A stretch of 64,000 nucleotides of DNA from Vulcanimicrobiota bacterium (lineage in GTDB: Bacteria; Vulcanimicrobiota; Vulcanimicrobiia; Vulcanimicrobiales; Vulcanimicrobiaceae), in NCBI GenBank assembly GCA_003168375.1, contig PMSI01000002.1, forward strand, positions 124,001 through 188,000, given 5' to 3'. Positions 1-8,623 of the stretch are shown piece after piece. The first letter of the stretch is position 1. Every line of letters starts with the position of its first letter. Made by a program: the position numbers and the translations under genes. The notes under the pieces are model-generated. The model saw only the letters and a list, made by a program, of their open reading frames with translations, did no database searches and was not told the origin of the DNA.

Positions 1-951
1 CTCGTTGTAGTCGTAGCCGAGGTCGATGTAGGCTTCGGGCCGCATCGGGTCGGAACGGATCGCGCGGTTGTAGTACGTGATCGCCGTCTTCCAGTCGCCC
101 TGCATGTCGTAGATGTAGCCGATGTCGACCAGCGCCTCGGTCCCCTCGGGACGAATCCCCAGCGCGCGGTCGAGGTACGGGCGAGCGGCCGCGGCGTCGT
201 TCTTCTCGAGATAGGCTTCGCCCAAGTTGACGACGGCCGGATAGTAGTTGGCGTCGGTGCCCAGACACGACTTCAGGTGCACGATCGCCGCATCGACGCG
301 GCCGAGATCGACCTGCGCGTTCGCGACGTCGACCCGCGCACCGCACGAAGACGGGCGAATCGCCACGACGTGGCTGAACGCGTCGTACGCCGCTTCGTAT
401 TTGTGGAGCGCGCGTTGCGCCTGCCCGAGCTCGCTCCAGCGGCCGACGTCGAACGGATGCTGATCGGTGTCGGCCTGCAGCTTGGCCATGTACTGCGCGA
501 GGTCGCCGGCGCGCTTGTGGACCATCACCAGCCCGGCGTAGCCGCTCTTGCTCGGCAGGCTCTGCTGGAACTCGAACAGCGCGTCGCTGACGCGATCCAG
601 GACGGCGTAGAGGGCGCCCAGCCGGCTGTGCGTCTCGCGGTCGGCGGAATCGATCGTGAGGATCGCCTTCCACACCTTCTCGGCCTTGGGGTAGTCGGGG
701 ACGCGGAAGTACAGGTCGCCGAGCAGCCGGCCGGCCGGGATATCCTGGGGATGCCCTGCAACGTACGGCGCCAGCCCCTCGATCGCGCCCTTCGTGTCGC
801 CGGCGGCGACCCTCGCGCGCGCCGCGTCGAGGACGGCCGGATCGGTCGGGTTCGCGTCCGGGAAAACGACCGTGTGCTCGGTGGCGAGCGAAGGCCCGGC
901 CTGGATGGCGACGAGAGCAGCCACAACGGCGATGACGCGGAACAGACGCAT
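1..951 (-). CDS. secreted TPR-repeat protein, C-terminus outside the window
   Basis: The frame is open from the ATG at 951 to the window edge: 317 codons without a stop, so the gene is incomplete. It begins with a short basic end and a hydrophobic signal peptide ([19 protein letters not shown]), implying export. The rest is a run of tetratricopeptide-type helical pairs. The clearest are in the last 100 residues, for example [20 protein letters not shown] and [16 protein letters not shown], with the usual Ala-Leu-Pro spacing. TPR proteins act as protein-binding scaffolds; nothing here identifies the partner. It is divergent from fumC with about 127 bp between the start codons. I am confident of the TPR call and have no basis for a specific function. 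Confidence 0.85.
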   Translation of the reverse strand, partial: MRLFRVIAVVAALVAIQAGPSLATEHTVVFPDANPTDPAVLDAARARVAAGDTKGAIEGLAPYVAGHPQDIPAGRLLGDLYFRVPDYPKAEKVWKAILTIDSADRETHSRLGALYAVLDRVSDALFEFQQSLPSKSGYAGLVMVHKRAGDLAQYMAKLQADTDQHPFDVGRWSELGQAQRALHKYEAAYDAFSHVVAIRPSSCGARVDVANAQVDLGRVDAAIVHLKSCLGTDANYYPAVVNLGEAYLEKNDAAAARPYLDRALGIRPEGTEALVDIGYIYDMQGDWKTAITYYNRAIRSDPMRPEAYIDLGYDYNE

Positions 952-1078
952 GTGGAAGACGCTCCTTCCGGCGGGACGACAACTAAAGTATACAGGATGC
1001 TGGGAATCAGGGCCTAGAGCCCCGTGCGACGTTTCTCGCGGAGTGCCGCAGCGGGGTGCCGACGAAGCCTGCGCGGCT

Positions 1079-2506
1079 ATGTCCACCACGAAGACGAACG
1101 GTTCGGTCGGGCACACCCGCGTCGAGACCGACTCGATGGGGAAGATCGACGTCCCCAGCGACAAGTACTACGGGGCGCAATCGGCCCGCTCGCTGATCCA
1201 CTTCGACATCGGCGACGACTCGACGCCGCGCGACGTGATGCCGCGCGAGGTCATTCGCGCGATGGCCGTGCTCAAGAAAGCCGCGGCGCTCGTCAACCAC
1301 GATCTCGGCAAGCTCGACGACGAGAAAACGAAACTCATCGCGCAGGCCGCCGACGAGGTGATCGCCGGCAAGCTGTACGAGCACTTCCCGCTGCGCGTGT
1401 GGCAGACCGGCTCGGGAACGCAGACCAACATGAATGTGAACGAAGTGATCTCCAACCGCGCGATCGAGATCGCCGGCGGCGAGATGGGCTCCAAGAAACC
1501 GGTGCACCCCAACGATCACGTCAACATGTCGCAGTCGTCGAACGATACGTTCCCGACCGCGATGCACATGGCGGCGGCGGAAGCGATGGTCGCGATGCTG
1601 CCGGCCGTCGAAGCGCTGCGCGACGCCCTTGACGCCAAGGCGCGGCAGTGGAAGGACATCGTCAAGGTCGGCCGCACGCACTTGCAGGACGCGACCCCGC
1701 TCACGCTCGGCCAGGAGTTCTCCGGCTACGTCAGCCAGCTCGACCGCGACCTCAAGCGCTGCCGGCAGTCGCTCGACGATCTCTACGATCTCGCAATCGG
1801 CGGAACCGCGGTCGGAACGGGGCTGAACGCACACCCCGAGTTCGCCGAACGCGCCGCGAAGCAGCTCGCCGAACTGACCGGCCTGCCGTTTCGCTCGCAC
1901 CCGAACAAGTTCGCCGCGCTCGCGTCGCACGACGAGGTCGTGGCGGCGTCCGGCTCGCTCAAGACGCTCGCGGCGTCGCTGATGAAGATCGCGAACGACA
2001 TCCGGTGGCTGGCCTCCGGCCCGCGCGCCGGAATCGGGGAGCTGATCCTGCCCGAGAACGAGCCGGGTTCCTCGATCATGCCCGGCAAGGTGAATCCCAC
2101 CCAGTCGGAAGCGATGACGATGGTCTGCGTGCAAGTGTTCGGCAACGATGTCGCGATCGGGTTCGGCGGCTCGCAGGGCAACTTCGAGCTCAACGTGTTC
2201 AACCCGGTGATGATCTACAACTTCCTGCACTCGTGCCGGCTGCTTGGGGACGCGTGCACGATGTTCCGCGAGCACGCGGTCGAAGGGCTCGCGGCGAACG
2301 AACCGGTCATAGCGAAGTACCTCGCGGAGTCGCTGATGACCGTCACCGCGCTGGCGCCGAAGATCGGCTACGACAAGTCGGCGGAGATCGCCAAGAAGGC
2401 CCATCACGACGGCTCGACGCTCAGGGAGGCCGCCCTCGCACTCGGCTATGTGAGCGGCGAGGACTTCGACAAATTCGTCGTCCCGGTCAACATGACGCAT
2501 CCCTAG
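1079..2506 (+). CDS. fumC: class II fumarate hydratase
   Basis: Fumarase interconverts fumarate and L-malate in the TCA cycle in the cytoplasm. The 475-residue product has the usual FumC length and carries the superfamily signature [11 protein letters not shown] near residue 335, with the catalytic Ser in that loop. Other conserved pieces are the N-terminal [21 protein letters not shown], and the [18 protein letters not shown] block that distinguishes fumarase from argininosuccinate lyase. The ATG at 1079 precedes [18 protein letters not shown], matching typical fumarase N-termini; the frame is open further upstream but without homologous residues. No strong Shine-Dalgarno is visible. It stands alone, divergent from the TPR gene. 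Aspartase is the nearest alternative, but the ordering of motifs favours fumarase. Confidence 0.95.
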   Translation: MSTTKTNGSVGHTRVETDSMGKIDVPSDKYYGAQSARSLIHFDIGDDSTPRDVMPREVIRAMAVLKKAAALVNHDLGKLDDEKTKLIAQAADEVIAGKLYEHFPLRVWQTGSGTQTNMNVNEVISNRAIEIAGGEMGSKKPVHPNDHVNMSQSSNDTFPTAMHMAAAEAMVAMLPAVEALRDALDAKARQWKDIVKVGRTHLQDATPLTLGQEFSGYVSQLDRDLKRCRQSLDDLYDLAIGGTAVGTGLNAHPEFAERAAKQLAELTGLPFRSHPNKFAALASHDEVVAASGSLKTLAASLMKIANDIRWLASGPRAGIGELILPENEPGSSIMPGKVNPTQSEAMTMVCVQVFGNDVAIGFGGSQGNFELNVFNPVMIYNFLHSCRLLGDACTMFREHAVEGLAANEPVIAKYLAESLMTVTALAPKIGYDKSAEIAKKAHHDGSTLREAALALGYVSGEDFDKFVVPVNMTHP

Positions 2507-2616
2507 CCAGGGCTAGCACGAAAACGTGAGCCCGCCGTGAAAAACGGGGGCGCTCGCGCGCGCCCGCCGCGAAAAAACGGGGGGCTCCGTCCCGTCGAGG
2601 TGGAAGGCCCGGGGCG

Positions 2617-3084
2617 ATGATCGTGCGGCGCCTCCTCACGGGCGTGCTCCTGAGCGGACTCGCCTTCGCGCCGGCGGCGGCCGCCGAACCCGAGGCGTCG
2701 CCGGCTCCCGCGGCGTCGTCCGTGCCCGCGCCGGCCGACACCGACCGGCCGCTCCCCCCGCCGATCGCGTCCGTCCCCTCGCCCGAGATCGCGACGCGCG
2801 CGCGCGCGGAGTTCGAAGCCAACAAGATCGGCAAGATCGACCGGGCGCGGTATACGCCGGAGATGAACGCCCGGATCACCGACGCCGCCCTGTCCGAAGT
2901 GTCGGCGGTGTTGCGCTCGCTCGGCACGGTGAGGACCTTCACGCAGGTCCGAAAGATCACCAGCGGCACGCTGACGCTCTACGTGTTCCGGGTCGAATGC
3001 GAGAAGCCGCCGCTGATCGAAGTGGCGATCGGCTGGGATCCCGCCGGCAAGGTCGATTACCTGCAGCTCGGTCCGGCCCGATGA
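2617..3084 (+). CDS. small secreted protein, function unknown
   Basis: This 155-residue protein starts with a signal peptide (MIVRRLLTGVLLSGLAFA, cleavage near AAAAE). A Pro/Ala/Ser-rich linker of about 35 residues follows, then a compact alpha/beta domain of about 95 residues. That domain (EFEANKIGKIDRARY ... YVFRVECEKPPLIEVAIGWD) has two helices and several strands, reminiscent of NTF2/DUF3887-like folds; this is a guess from pattern only. No catalytic motif is visible. Its stop codon overlaps the start of the downstream hydrolase by 4 bp (ATGA), so the two are translationally coupled and may share a role. I do not recognise the family. Confidence 0.7.
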   Translation: MIVRRLLTGVLLSGLAFAPAAAAEPEASPAPAASSVPAPADTDRPLPPPIASVPSPEIATRARAEFEANKIGKIDRARYTPEMNARITDAALSEVSAVLRSLGTVRTFTQVRKITSGTLTLYVFRVECEKPPLIEVAIGWDPAGKVDYLQLGPAR

Positions 3085-3899
3085 AGGCGATCGACCCCTA
3101 CGACGCGGCGGCCACGGTCGGCGACGTCACGGTCGTCTTCCGGCGCTGGCGCGCGTGGAGCGACGACGTGCGCGGACAGACGCTGTTCGCGCGCGACCTG
3201 CGCTACGGGCCCTCACCCGACGAAACGCTCGACTTGATGGTGCCGCACACCGGCGCACCGTTGATCGTCTTCTTCCACGGCGGCTACTGGCGCCGGCTGC
3301 ACAAAGACGACACGACGTTCGTGATGCGCGGCTTCGCGCCGCACGGCGTCGCGACCGCGGTGGTCAACTACGGTCTGGCGCCCGCAGTTCGGCTCGAGGA
3401 GATCGTCGCGCAAGCGCAGCGCTCCGTGGCGTGGCTGCGCGCGAACGCGAAGGAGCACGGCGCCGACCCCTCGCGGATCGTCGTCGCGGGCCACTCGGCC
3501 GGCGGCCATCTCGCCGCGATGTGCGCCGTCGACGCGCCGGTCGCAGGCGTCGCGACGCTGAGCGGTCTGCACGACCTGAGCCCGTTGCTGCGCTCGTTCA
3601 CCCAAGACTGGCTACAGCTCGACGAAGCACGCGCCGCGGCGCTCAGCCCGGTCCTGCTCGCGCCGGCCGCGGCGACGACCGTGTTCGCGCGTGCCGGTGC
3701 GCGCGAGAGCGACGATTTCCATCAGCAGGGTCGCGAGCTCGCCGACGCGTGGCGCGCGCGCGGTTGCGAGGCCTCGTACGAGGACACCGACGACAACCAC
3801 TTCTCGATCGTCGAGCGCCTGGTCGACCCGCACGATTCGCTCACGGGAGCGATCGCCGACTTGGCGCTGGCCGCCGGAAGGCGGCACGCCAAAGTCTAG
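3081..3899 (+). CDS. alpha/beta hydrolase, kynurenine formamidase/HSL-like
   Basis: A 272-residue serine hydrolase. It has the oxyanion-hole motif HGGYW near residue 69 and the nucleophile elbow GHSAGG near residue 137. The Asp is probably in the YEDTDDNHFSIVE segment, which also supplies the catalytic His (DNHFS). The HGGYW signature with GHSAGGHL is typical of arylformamidase/esterase members of the hormone-sensitive-lipase branch (PF20434/PF07859), which hydrolyse small esters or N-formylkynurenine. No signal peptide is present, so it is probably cytoplasmic. The ATG overlaps the preceding stop (ATGA). There are no kynurenine-pathway neighbours, so the substrate is undetermined. Confidence 0.85.
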   Translation: MKAIDPYDAAATVGDVTVVFRRWRAWSDDVRGQTLFARDLRYGPSPDETLDLMVPHTGAPLIVFFHGGYWRRLHKDDTTFVMRGFAPHGVATAVVNYGLAPAVRLEEIVAQAQRSVAWLRANAKEHGADPSRIVVAGHSAGGHLAAMCAVDAPVAGVATLSGLHDLSPLLRSFTQDWLQLDEARAAALSPVLLAPAAATTVFARAGARESDDFHQQGRELADAWRARGCEASYEDTDDNHFSIVERLVDPHDSLTGAIADLALAAGRRHAKV

Positions 3900-4441
3900 G
3901 ACCCGACCTTCCGGGTCGTATTCGACGGTTCGTCGTGAGCGTAGTCAGGCCGCATTGTGCTGCCTACCCAGAGCGGTGCCCGGTGCTCTCCTGGGCGGCG
4001 ACTCTGCCCCCGCCACGGTCCACAAGAAACGCGCCACGGTCAAGGGCGCGGCCGTTGCGGTTCATCGTCTTTCGGCGCCTCGGACCGCGTGCTGTCGTGC
4101 CTCGGCTTCTCGCCCCGAGTAGCACGTCGCATCAAGAAGTGTGTCCGACTGACCCCTCGCGGCCGGTATTCGCGGGCGTACTGTCTCGGCGTTACGTCGC
4201 GCCAGATATGCGTGGATTTCGATTGCCAGCGACTGCGAAAAGCCGATCTGGTGGGGTGTGCAGGGAGTGACGTTGACATGCGTACCCCGCTCGGTCGTAT
4301 TCGCGACGCTTCCTGCGGCGCGCGTCGTTCACCGCGATTGAAACGCGCTGGTACGTATTAGCGCTGCGCGCTGACTCCCACGCCGCTGTTGGCGCAACCG
4401 CGGGCTCGCCATTCCGCCTTTGCTGTAGGTCGCCTGCGGGG
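3900..4441. other. stretch with no convincing gene
   Basis: About 540 bp follow the hydrolase without a reading frame that looks like protein. A weak hairpin (GACCCG/CGGGTC, 3900-3917) lies directly after the stop and might act as a terminator, but no T-run follows. Base composition is patchier than in the flanking genes, and short out-of-frame overlapping ORFs on both strands lack coherent codon use. It runs into the fragment at 4442. Confidence 0.5.
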
Positions 4442-4657
4442 ACGACATGGACGGCGACGGTCACATGCTCGGGACAAGTACTGCAAAACTCAGGGGTCCA
4501 GCAACCCGCGGGCTTTGCCGACATCTTCATGATGAGCGTGTCCGGCCCGGCCCAGTGCAGTCCGATCGAGTTGGCGTTCAGCCTCCCCGCAGGCTCCGTT
4601 CCGTCGGGGACTGTGACCGTCACTTCGCTCGGCATTCCGCCGATAAAGAGGTTCTAG
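4442..4657 (+). pseudogene. C-terminal fragment of a secreted Ser/Thr-rich protein
   Basis: Read from 4442, this frame gives a coherent beta-rich, Ser/Thr/Pro-rich sequence ending ...LAFSLPAGSVPSGTVTVTSL...KRF and a TAG at 4655. It has two cysteines and looks like the end of a secreted or filamentous protein. No start codon, ribosome binding site or signal peptide is identifiable upstream, and the frame continues back into poor-quality sequence. I interpret it as a decayed remnant. An alternative is an intact small gene whose start lies upstream in the same frame. The minus-strand ORF over the same DNA looks less protein-like. Confidence 0.3.
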
Positions 4658-4722
4658 GCGCGTCACTCGCCTCTCAGTGGAAACTCGCTGCCGGCTGCGG
4701 GCGGCGTCTGAACGATTTTCCG

Positions 4723-5157
4723 TCAGATGCCGCTCGGTCCCCCGTTGTGCGGGCGGCCGCCTGGAGCGATCCAGGTCTCGTTATGAGAGTTCGGATCATT
4801 GAGGTAGAAAAGACCGGGCTCTGCCGCCGCTCGCTCTTGTGCGCTGTATGTCTGCGGGCTCCCGAACTTTTCGTGCTCGAATACCGCCTTCGATATCAAC
4901 GACGAAAAGGCGAACAAGTACAGGCATTTCGAAGCGTCGCGGTGGTTCGTCGTATACCAGCGACTGAACGCTGGCTCGAGATCCGTTAGGCGGTGGGAAC
5001 GCACGATCACGTATTCACCGAACCCACCCTGCCCTGAGCACGGTACGCTATAATGCTTGACCACGTCGTACGCGCCGCGATCGGACGCGCTAGGACTGCT
5101 GCAACCTGTGGACAGGATCGCAGCAACAATCCCGCCTAGGAGCACCCGCTTTGCCAC
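4723..5157 (-). CDS. small lipoprotein of unknown function
   Basis: The start was placed at GTG 5157 because GGGAGG lies seven bases upstream and the next residues form a lipoprotein signal (AKRVLLGGIVAAILSTGCSS) with lipobox L-S-T-G-C. The frame extends 40 codons further upstream but that part is charged and unlike a leader. The mature protein has about 120 residues, including the stretches YDVVKHYSVPCSGQGGFGEY and EPAFSRWYTTNHRDASKCLY with two more cysteines that could pair. No domain is recognised. Codon use is less GC-biased than in neighbouring housekeeping genes, suggesting lineage-specific or acquired origin. It is isolated, with 166 bp to the GNAT gene. Confidence 0.6.
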   Translation of the reverse strand: MAKRVLLGGIVAAILSTGCSSPSASDRGAYDVVKHYSVPCSGQGGFGEYVIVRSHRLTDLEPAFSRWYTTNHRDASKCLYLFAFSSLISKAVFEHEKFGSPQTYSAQERAAAEPGLFYLNDPNSHNETWIAPGGRPHNGGPSGI

Positions 5158-5323
5158 GTGCTTGCCTCCCGACCTCATGCCTGTATGTTCGGCATGGGAT
5201 GTCTGACGGCGGAGTTCGCGCTCGGCACGCTTGCCTTCCTCGGAGCATGACGTGTGGCTCGGGGCGGGTGCTGGCAAGGCGATAGTTGGGTGCGCCGCCG
5301 TTCCGACCTCCCGAGAGCGTGGG

Positions 5324-5776
5324 TCAGAGCCGCTTCACGTAGTGCCGGTGGCCGAGCGCGTAGCCGCGGCGCTCGTAGAAGTGTTGGGCCGGTGTGTTGT
5401 CATCGACGACGTTCAGCGTGACCATGCGGTACCCGTGCTCGCGCGACCAGCGCTCGACCGCATCCATCAGCTCGCCGCCGACGCCGGCGCCGCTGCGCGC
5501 GGCGGCGATCTCTGACACGTGCGCGTAGCGCTCGCCGGTGAAGAAATCGCGGTGCGTGACCGCGTACACGAAGCCGGCAGGCTCGCCGCCCTCCTCTTCG
5601 GCGATCAGAAAGACGTCGCCGCGCTGCGGATGCTGCAGCGCCTCCCGCAGGACGCGCGACGTCCCTTCGATGACCTCGTCGCGCGTGTGACCGCCGGCGA
5701 TGCCGTTTTCCACGAAACGCGGGACGAGGCCGACGACGAAATCCACGTCGGCAGCGCGCGCGTCGCGCAGGATCAT
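5324..5776 (-). CDS. GNAT-family N-acetyltransferase
   Basis: A 150-residue single-domain GNAT enzyme that transfers an acetyl group from acetyl-CoA to an amine. Visible features are the N-terminal MILRDARAADVDFV strand-helix, the acetyl-CoA pyrophosphate loop SGAGVGGELMDAVERW (R/Q-x-x-G-x-G/A type), and the C-terminal LNVVDDNTPAQHFYERRGY characteristic of the family. The ATG overlaps the nuoN stop (ATGA, 5773-5776), so it is the last gene of the nuoE-N operon. It is not a Complex I subunit; co-transcription could be accidental, or it may modify a respiratory protein. Substrate unknown. Confidence 0.88.
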   Translation of the reverse strand: MILRDARAADVDFVVGLVPRFVENGIAGGHTRDEVIEGTSRVLREALQHPQRGDVFLIAEEEGGEPAGFVYAVTHRDFFTGERYAHVSEIAAARSGAGVGGELMDAVERWSREHGYRMVTLNVVDDNTPAQHFYERRGYALGHRHYVKRL

Positions 5777-7215
5777 TTGACGAGCGGCAGGACGTTCGAC
5801 GGGGTGAACGGGACGAGCCCGAGCACGAGCGTGGCCGCCGCGCACACCGCGACCGCGACCCACGGCAGGGCGCTGGGCGAACGCTCGTCGCGCACGTGCG
5901 CCGCATCGACCTGGGCGAACATCACCCGGACGATCTTGAAGTACACGTACGCCGAGATCGCGGTGCCGAGGATCAGCACGCCCGCAAGCCAGGCGTACCC
6001 GGCACCGACGCTCGCGGCGAGGATGAGAATCTTTCCGGTGAAGCCGATCGTCGGCGGCAACCCGGCCAGACCGATCAGGAAGAACGTCATCGCAACCGCC
6101 AGCCACGGGCGGCGATACGCGAGGCCAGCGAAGCGCGGCAGGCCGACGACCGCGTCGCCGTCGCGCGCCATCAGCGCGACGACCGCGAACGCGCCGAGGT
6201 TCATGAACATATAGCCGGCTAGGTAGAGGATCGCGTAGCGCAGCCCCAGCGCGGTCGTCCCCGCGAACGCGGTCACGATGTAGCCGACCTGCGCGATCCC
6301 GGAGTACGCCAGCAGCCGCTTCATGTCGGTCTGCGCGAGCGCCCCCAGGTTGCCGATCACCATCGAGAGCGCTGCGAGCACCCAGAGCGGGGCGAGGATT
6401 GCGGCGGCGCGGTCGGACGGCAGCGCCGCATACGCGAAGCGCGCGAGCACGGCGAGCGTCCCCGCTTTGGTGGCGACCGACATGAACGCGGTGATCGGCA
6501 GCGGGGCGCCTTCGTAGACGTCCGGCGTCCAGGCATGGAACGGAACCAGGCTTAGCTTGAACGCGAGACCGACGATGAAGAGCCCCGCACCGAGCGCGAG
6601 CAGCGGCGTGACCGTCGCCGCGGCGAGCGCGGCGAAGCCGACCGAGCCGGTCGCGCCGAAGAGCAGCGCCGAGCCGTAGAGCAAGAAGGCTGACGCCATC
6701 GAGCTCAGGATCAGGTACTTGAGCGCCGACTCGCGAGCCGTCGGCCGCTTCGACATCGCGCACAGGCAGTAGAGCCCCAGTGAGAGCAGCTCGAGGCCGA
6801 GGAAGACGATCATCAGGTTCGAGGCGCCCGCCATCAGCATCGCGCCGCTCGCGCTCCAGAGCAGGAGCGCGGTCGTGCCCGCGACCTGGTCGTCGCGGCC
6901 GACGCCGATCGAGAGCATCAGTGTCGCGATCGTCGCGACGATCACGATCTCGCTGAACACGATCGAGAAGCCGCCCTGCACGAACGCGCCGCCGAACGCG
7001 GCGTAGTCGTGCGGATACTGCATTCCCTGGAGCACCGCGGCGACGATCAGCCAGACCACCGCGATCCCCGTTGCGACGACGCGCCGCCACTTGCCGCTCT
7101 CGCGGTAGAACAGGTCGACGAACAGGATCAGCAGCGGGACGATCGCGACGATGAACGCCGGCAGCAGCGCAGCATAGTCGGCGCTCGAGGGCAGGTTACC
7201 GAGAGCCGACGACAC
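5773..7215 (-). CDS. nuoN: NADH-quinone oxidoreductase subunit N
   Basis: An antiporter-like membrane subunit of respiratory Complex I, in the proton-pumping arm. The roughly 480-residue protein has about 14 hydrophobic segments and the conserved NuoN pieces FLGLELLSLGLYCL, ESALKYLILSSMASAFLLYG, KLSLVPFHAWTPDVYEGAP and LLAYSGIAQVGY, with the pump Lys in KLSLVPFH. I chose GTG 7215 because GGAGA lies 7-8 bases upstream. An ATG at 7245 is in frame but has no ribosome binding site and would overlap nuoM by 50 bp instead of 20 bp. It is followed by an overlapping GNAT gene. Confidence 0.93.
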   Translation of the reverse strand: MSSALGNLPSSADYAALLPAFIVAIVPLLILFVDLFYRESGKWRRVVATGIAVVWLIVAAVLQGMQYPHDYAAFGGAFVQGGFSIVFSEIVIVATIATLMLSIGVGRDDQVAGTTALLLWSASGAMLMAGASNLMIVFLGLELLSLGLYCLCAMSKRPTARESALKYLILSSMASAFLLYGSALLFGATGSVGFAALAAATVTPLLALGAGLFIVGLAFKLSLVPFHAWTPDVYEGAPLPITAFMSVATKAGTLAVLARFAYAALPSDRAAAILAPLWVLAALSMVIGNLGALAQTDMKRLLAYSGIAQVGYIVTAFAGTTALGLRYAILYLAGYMFMNLGAFAVVALMARDGDAVVGLPRFAGLAYRRPWLAVAMTFFLIGLAGLPPTIGFTGKILILAASVGAGYAWLAGVLILGTAISAYVYFKIVRVMFAQVDAAHVRDERSPSALPWVAVAVCAAATLVLGLVPFTPSNVLPLVK

Positions 7216-8623
7216 GCGTGTTCTCCGCAGCGGTGATAGTGGCATGGGACGTGATAACCGGCGCCGGATTGAGTCCCAGCAGTACGAACCCGGCGACGAG
7301 CGGCGCGATCGCGAGCCCTTCGATCCAGGTCATGTCGCGGCGCTCCGGCAGGTCGGGGAGCTCGGGACCGTTCATGATCCCCTGGAACAAGCGCAGCATG
7401 TAGGCCGACGCGAGAACGATCGCGATCAGCGTGACGATCGCCGGCCACACGAAACCGTTCTCGAAGATCCCGGTGAGGATGAGGATCTCACCGCTGAACC
7501 CGGCCAGGCCCGGCAGCCCGAGCGCCGCCAGCGCGCCGAGCATCAGCGCGCCGGCCAGCTTCGGGTTGCGCACGCCGAGACCGCCCAGCCGCGTGAGATC
7601 GCGCGTCTCCTCACGCTGCTCGACCGCGCCGAGCGTCAGGAACAGCGCAGCGCTGAACAGCCCGTGGGCAACGATGTACACGACCGCGCCCTGCAGCGCG
7701 AGCGGCGAACCGCTGAAGATCGCGATCAGGATCAGGCCGAGGTGCGAGAGCGAGCTGTACGCGACGACGCGCTTCGCGTCACGTTCGGCGAGCGCGGCAA
7801 GCGCGCCGTAGACGAGTGCGATCGTGCCGAGCACAAACATCAGCGTCCGCGCCTGCAGCATCTGTTCGCCAAGGAAGGGCAGGGCGATCGCGAGGAAGCC
7901 GTAGAGCCCGGCCTTCGACTGCACCGCCGAGACGACGGCGACCGCCGAGGACGGCAGATCCGCGTACGTGTCCGGCATCCAGGTATGGAACGGGAAGACC
8001 GGCGTCTTGATCAGGAACGCGAGCGCGAAGCCGGCGAAGATCCAGCCGCCCCAGGTCGCGCCGATGACGACGTGCGCGTTCGGGTTGCCGATCAGATCGG
8101 TCGTTCCGGCGACGACGCCGAACGCGGCGGTCGCGAGGAGCAGCGCGAGCCCGCCGGCCAGGTTGTAGATCAGATATTTCCAGGCCGAGCGCGCGTGCGG
8201 CCCGGCCTCGATCAGCACCAGGAACACCGGGATCAGCATCAGATCCCAGAAAAGCGCGAACAGCAACACGTCCTTGGCGAGGAAGACGCCGTTCATCGCG
8301 CCTTGCAGGATCAGTAGCTGCGCCGCGACGTTCCGTGCGCGCGGCCCGCTCAGCGCCAGCGCCCCGCCGAAGGTGGCGAGCGAGAGCAGCAGTACCAGCC
8401 AGTACGAGATCGGACCCAAGCCGAGATGGAACGATGCCGCGAACGGGCGCGAGAGCCAGCGCAGCGAGGCGTCCGCGGCGTGCGCATCGGCGATCGCCAG
8501 GACGAACGTGAGCGCCGCGACCAGCGCGGCAAGCACCGTCGCGACCCTCGCGCGGTCGCGCGGAACGGCGTAGAGCAGGAAGCCGGCGAGGATCGGCCCG
8601 AGGACGAGCGCGGTGACGGTCAT
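7196..8623 (-). CDS. nuoM: NADH-quinone oxidoreductase subunit M
   Basis: Complex I antiporter-like subunit, 475 residues and about 14 transmembrane helices. Diagnostic stretches are FALFWDLMLIPVFLVLIEAG (the conserved Glu of helix 5), FLIKTPVFPFHTWMPDTY (helix 7-8 Lys and His), KAGLYGFLAIALP, and KRVVAYSSLSHLGLI. The ATG overlaps the nuoL stop as ATGA (8620-8623), indicating coupled translation. The C-terminus (NTRVVGSR) overlaps the nuoN start. Nothing is missing relative to the family. Confidence 0.95.
   Translation of the reverse strand: MTVTALVLGPILAGFLLYAVPRDRARVATVLAALVAALTFVLAIADAHAADASLRWLSRPFAASFHLGLGPISYWLVLLLSLATFGGALALSGPRARNVAAQLLILQGAMNGVFLAKDVLLFALFWDLMLIPVFLVLIEAGPHARSAWKYLIYNLAGGLALLLATAAFGVVAGTTDLIGNPNAHVVIGATWGGWIFAGFALAFLIKTPVFPFHTWMPDTYADLPSSAVAVVSAVQSKAGLYGFLAIALPFLGEQMLQARTLMFVLGTIALVYGALAALAERDAKRVVAYSSLSHLGLILIAIFSGSPLALQGAVVYIVAHGLFSAALFLTLGAVEQREETRDLTRLGGLGVRNPKLAGALMLGALAALGLPGLAGFSGEILILTGIFENGFVWPAIVTLIAIVLASAYMLRLFQGIMNGPELPDLPERRDMTWIEGLAIAPLVAGFVLLGLNPAPVITSHATITAAENTRVVGSR

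Noticed and set aside
1007-2500. Long minus-strand open frame of about 497 codons
   Set aside because: It is antisense to fumC, which has unmistakable family motifs; the antisense product is Arg/Val/Asp/His-rich, as usual for a GC-rich shadow.
2507-2600. Terminator after fumC
   Set aside because: A small inverted repeat (CTAGCC/GGCTAG) and A-runs are seen, but no stable stem is followed by a T-run.
4192-4635. 147-codon minus-strand frame
   Set aside because: No domain, no ribosome binding site, poor amino-acid composition; the plus-strand frame over the same DNA looks more protein-like although it is a fragment.
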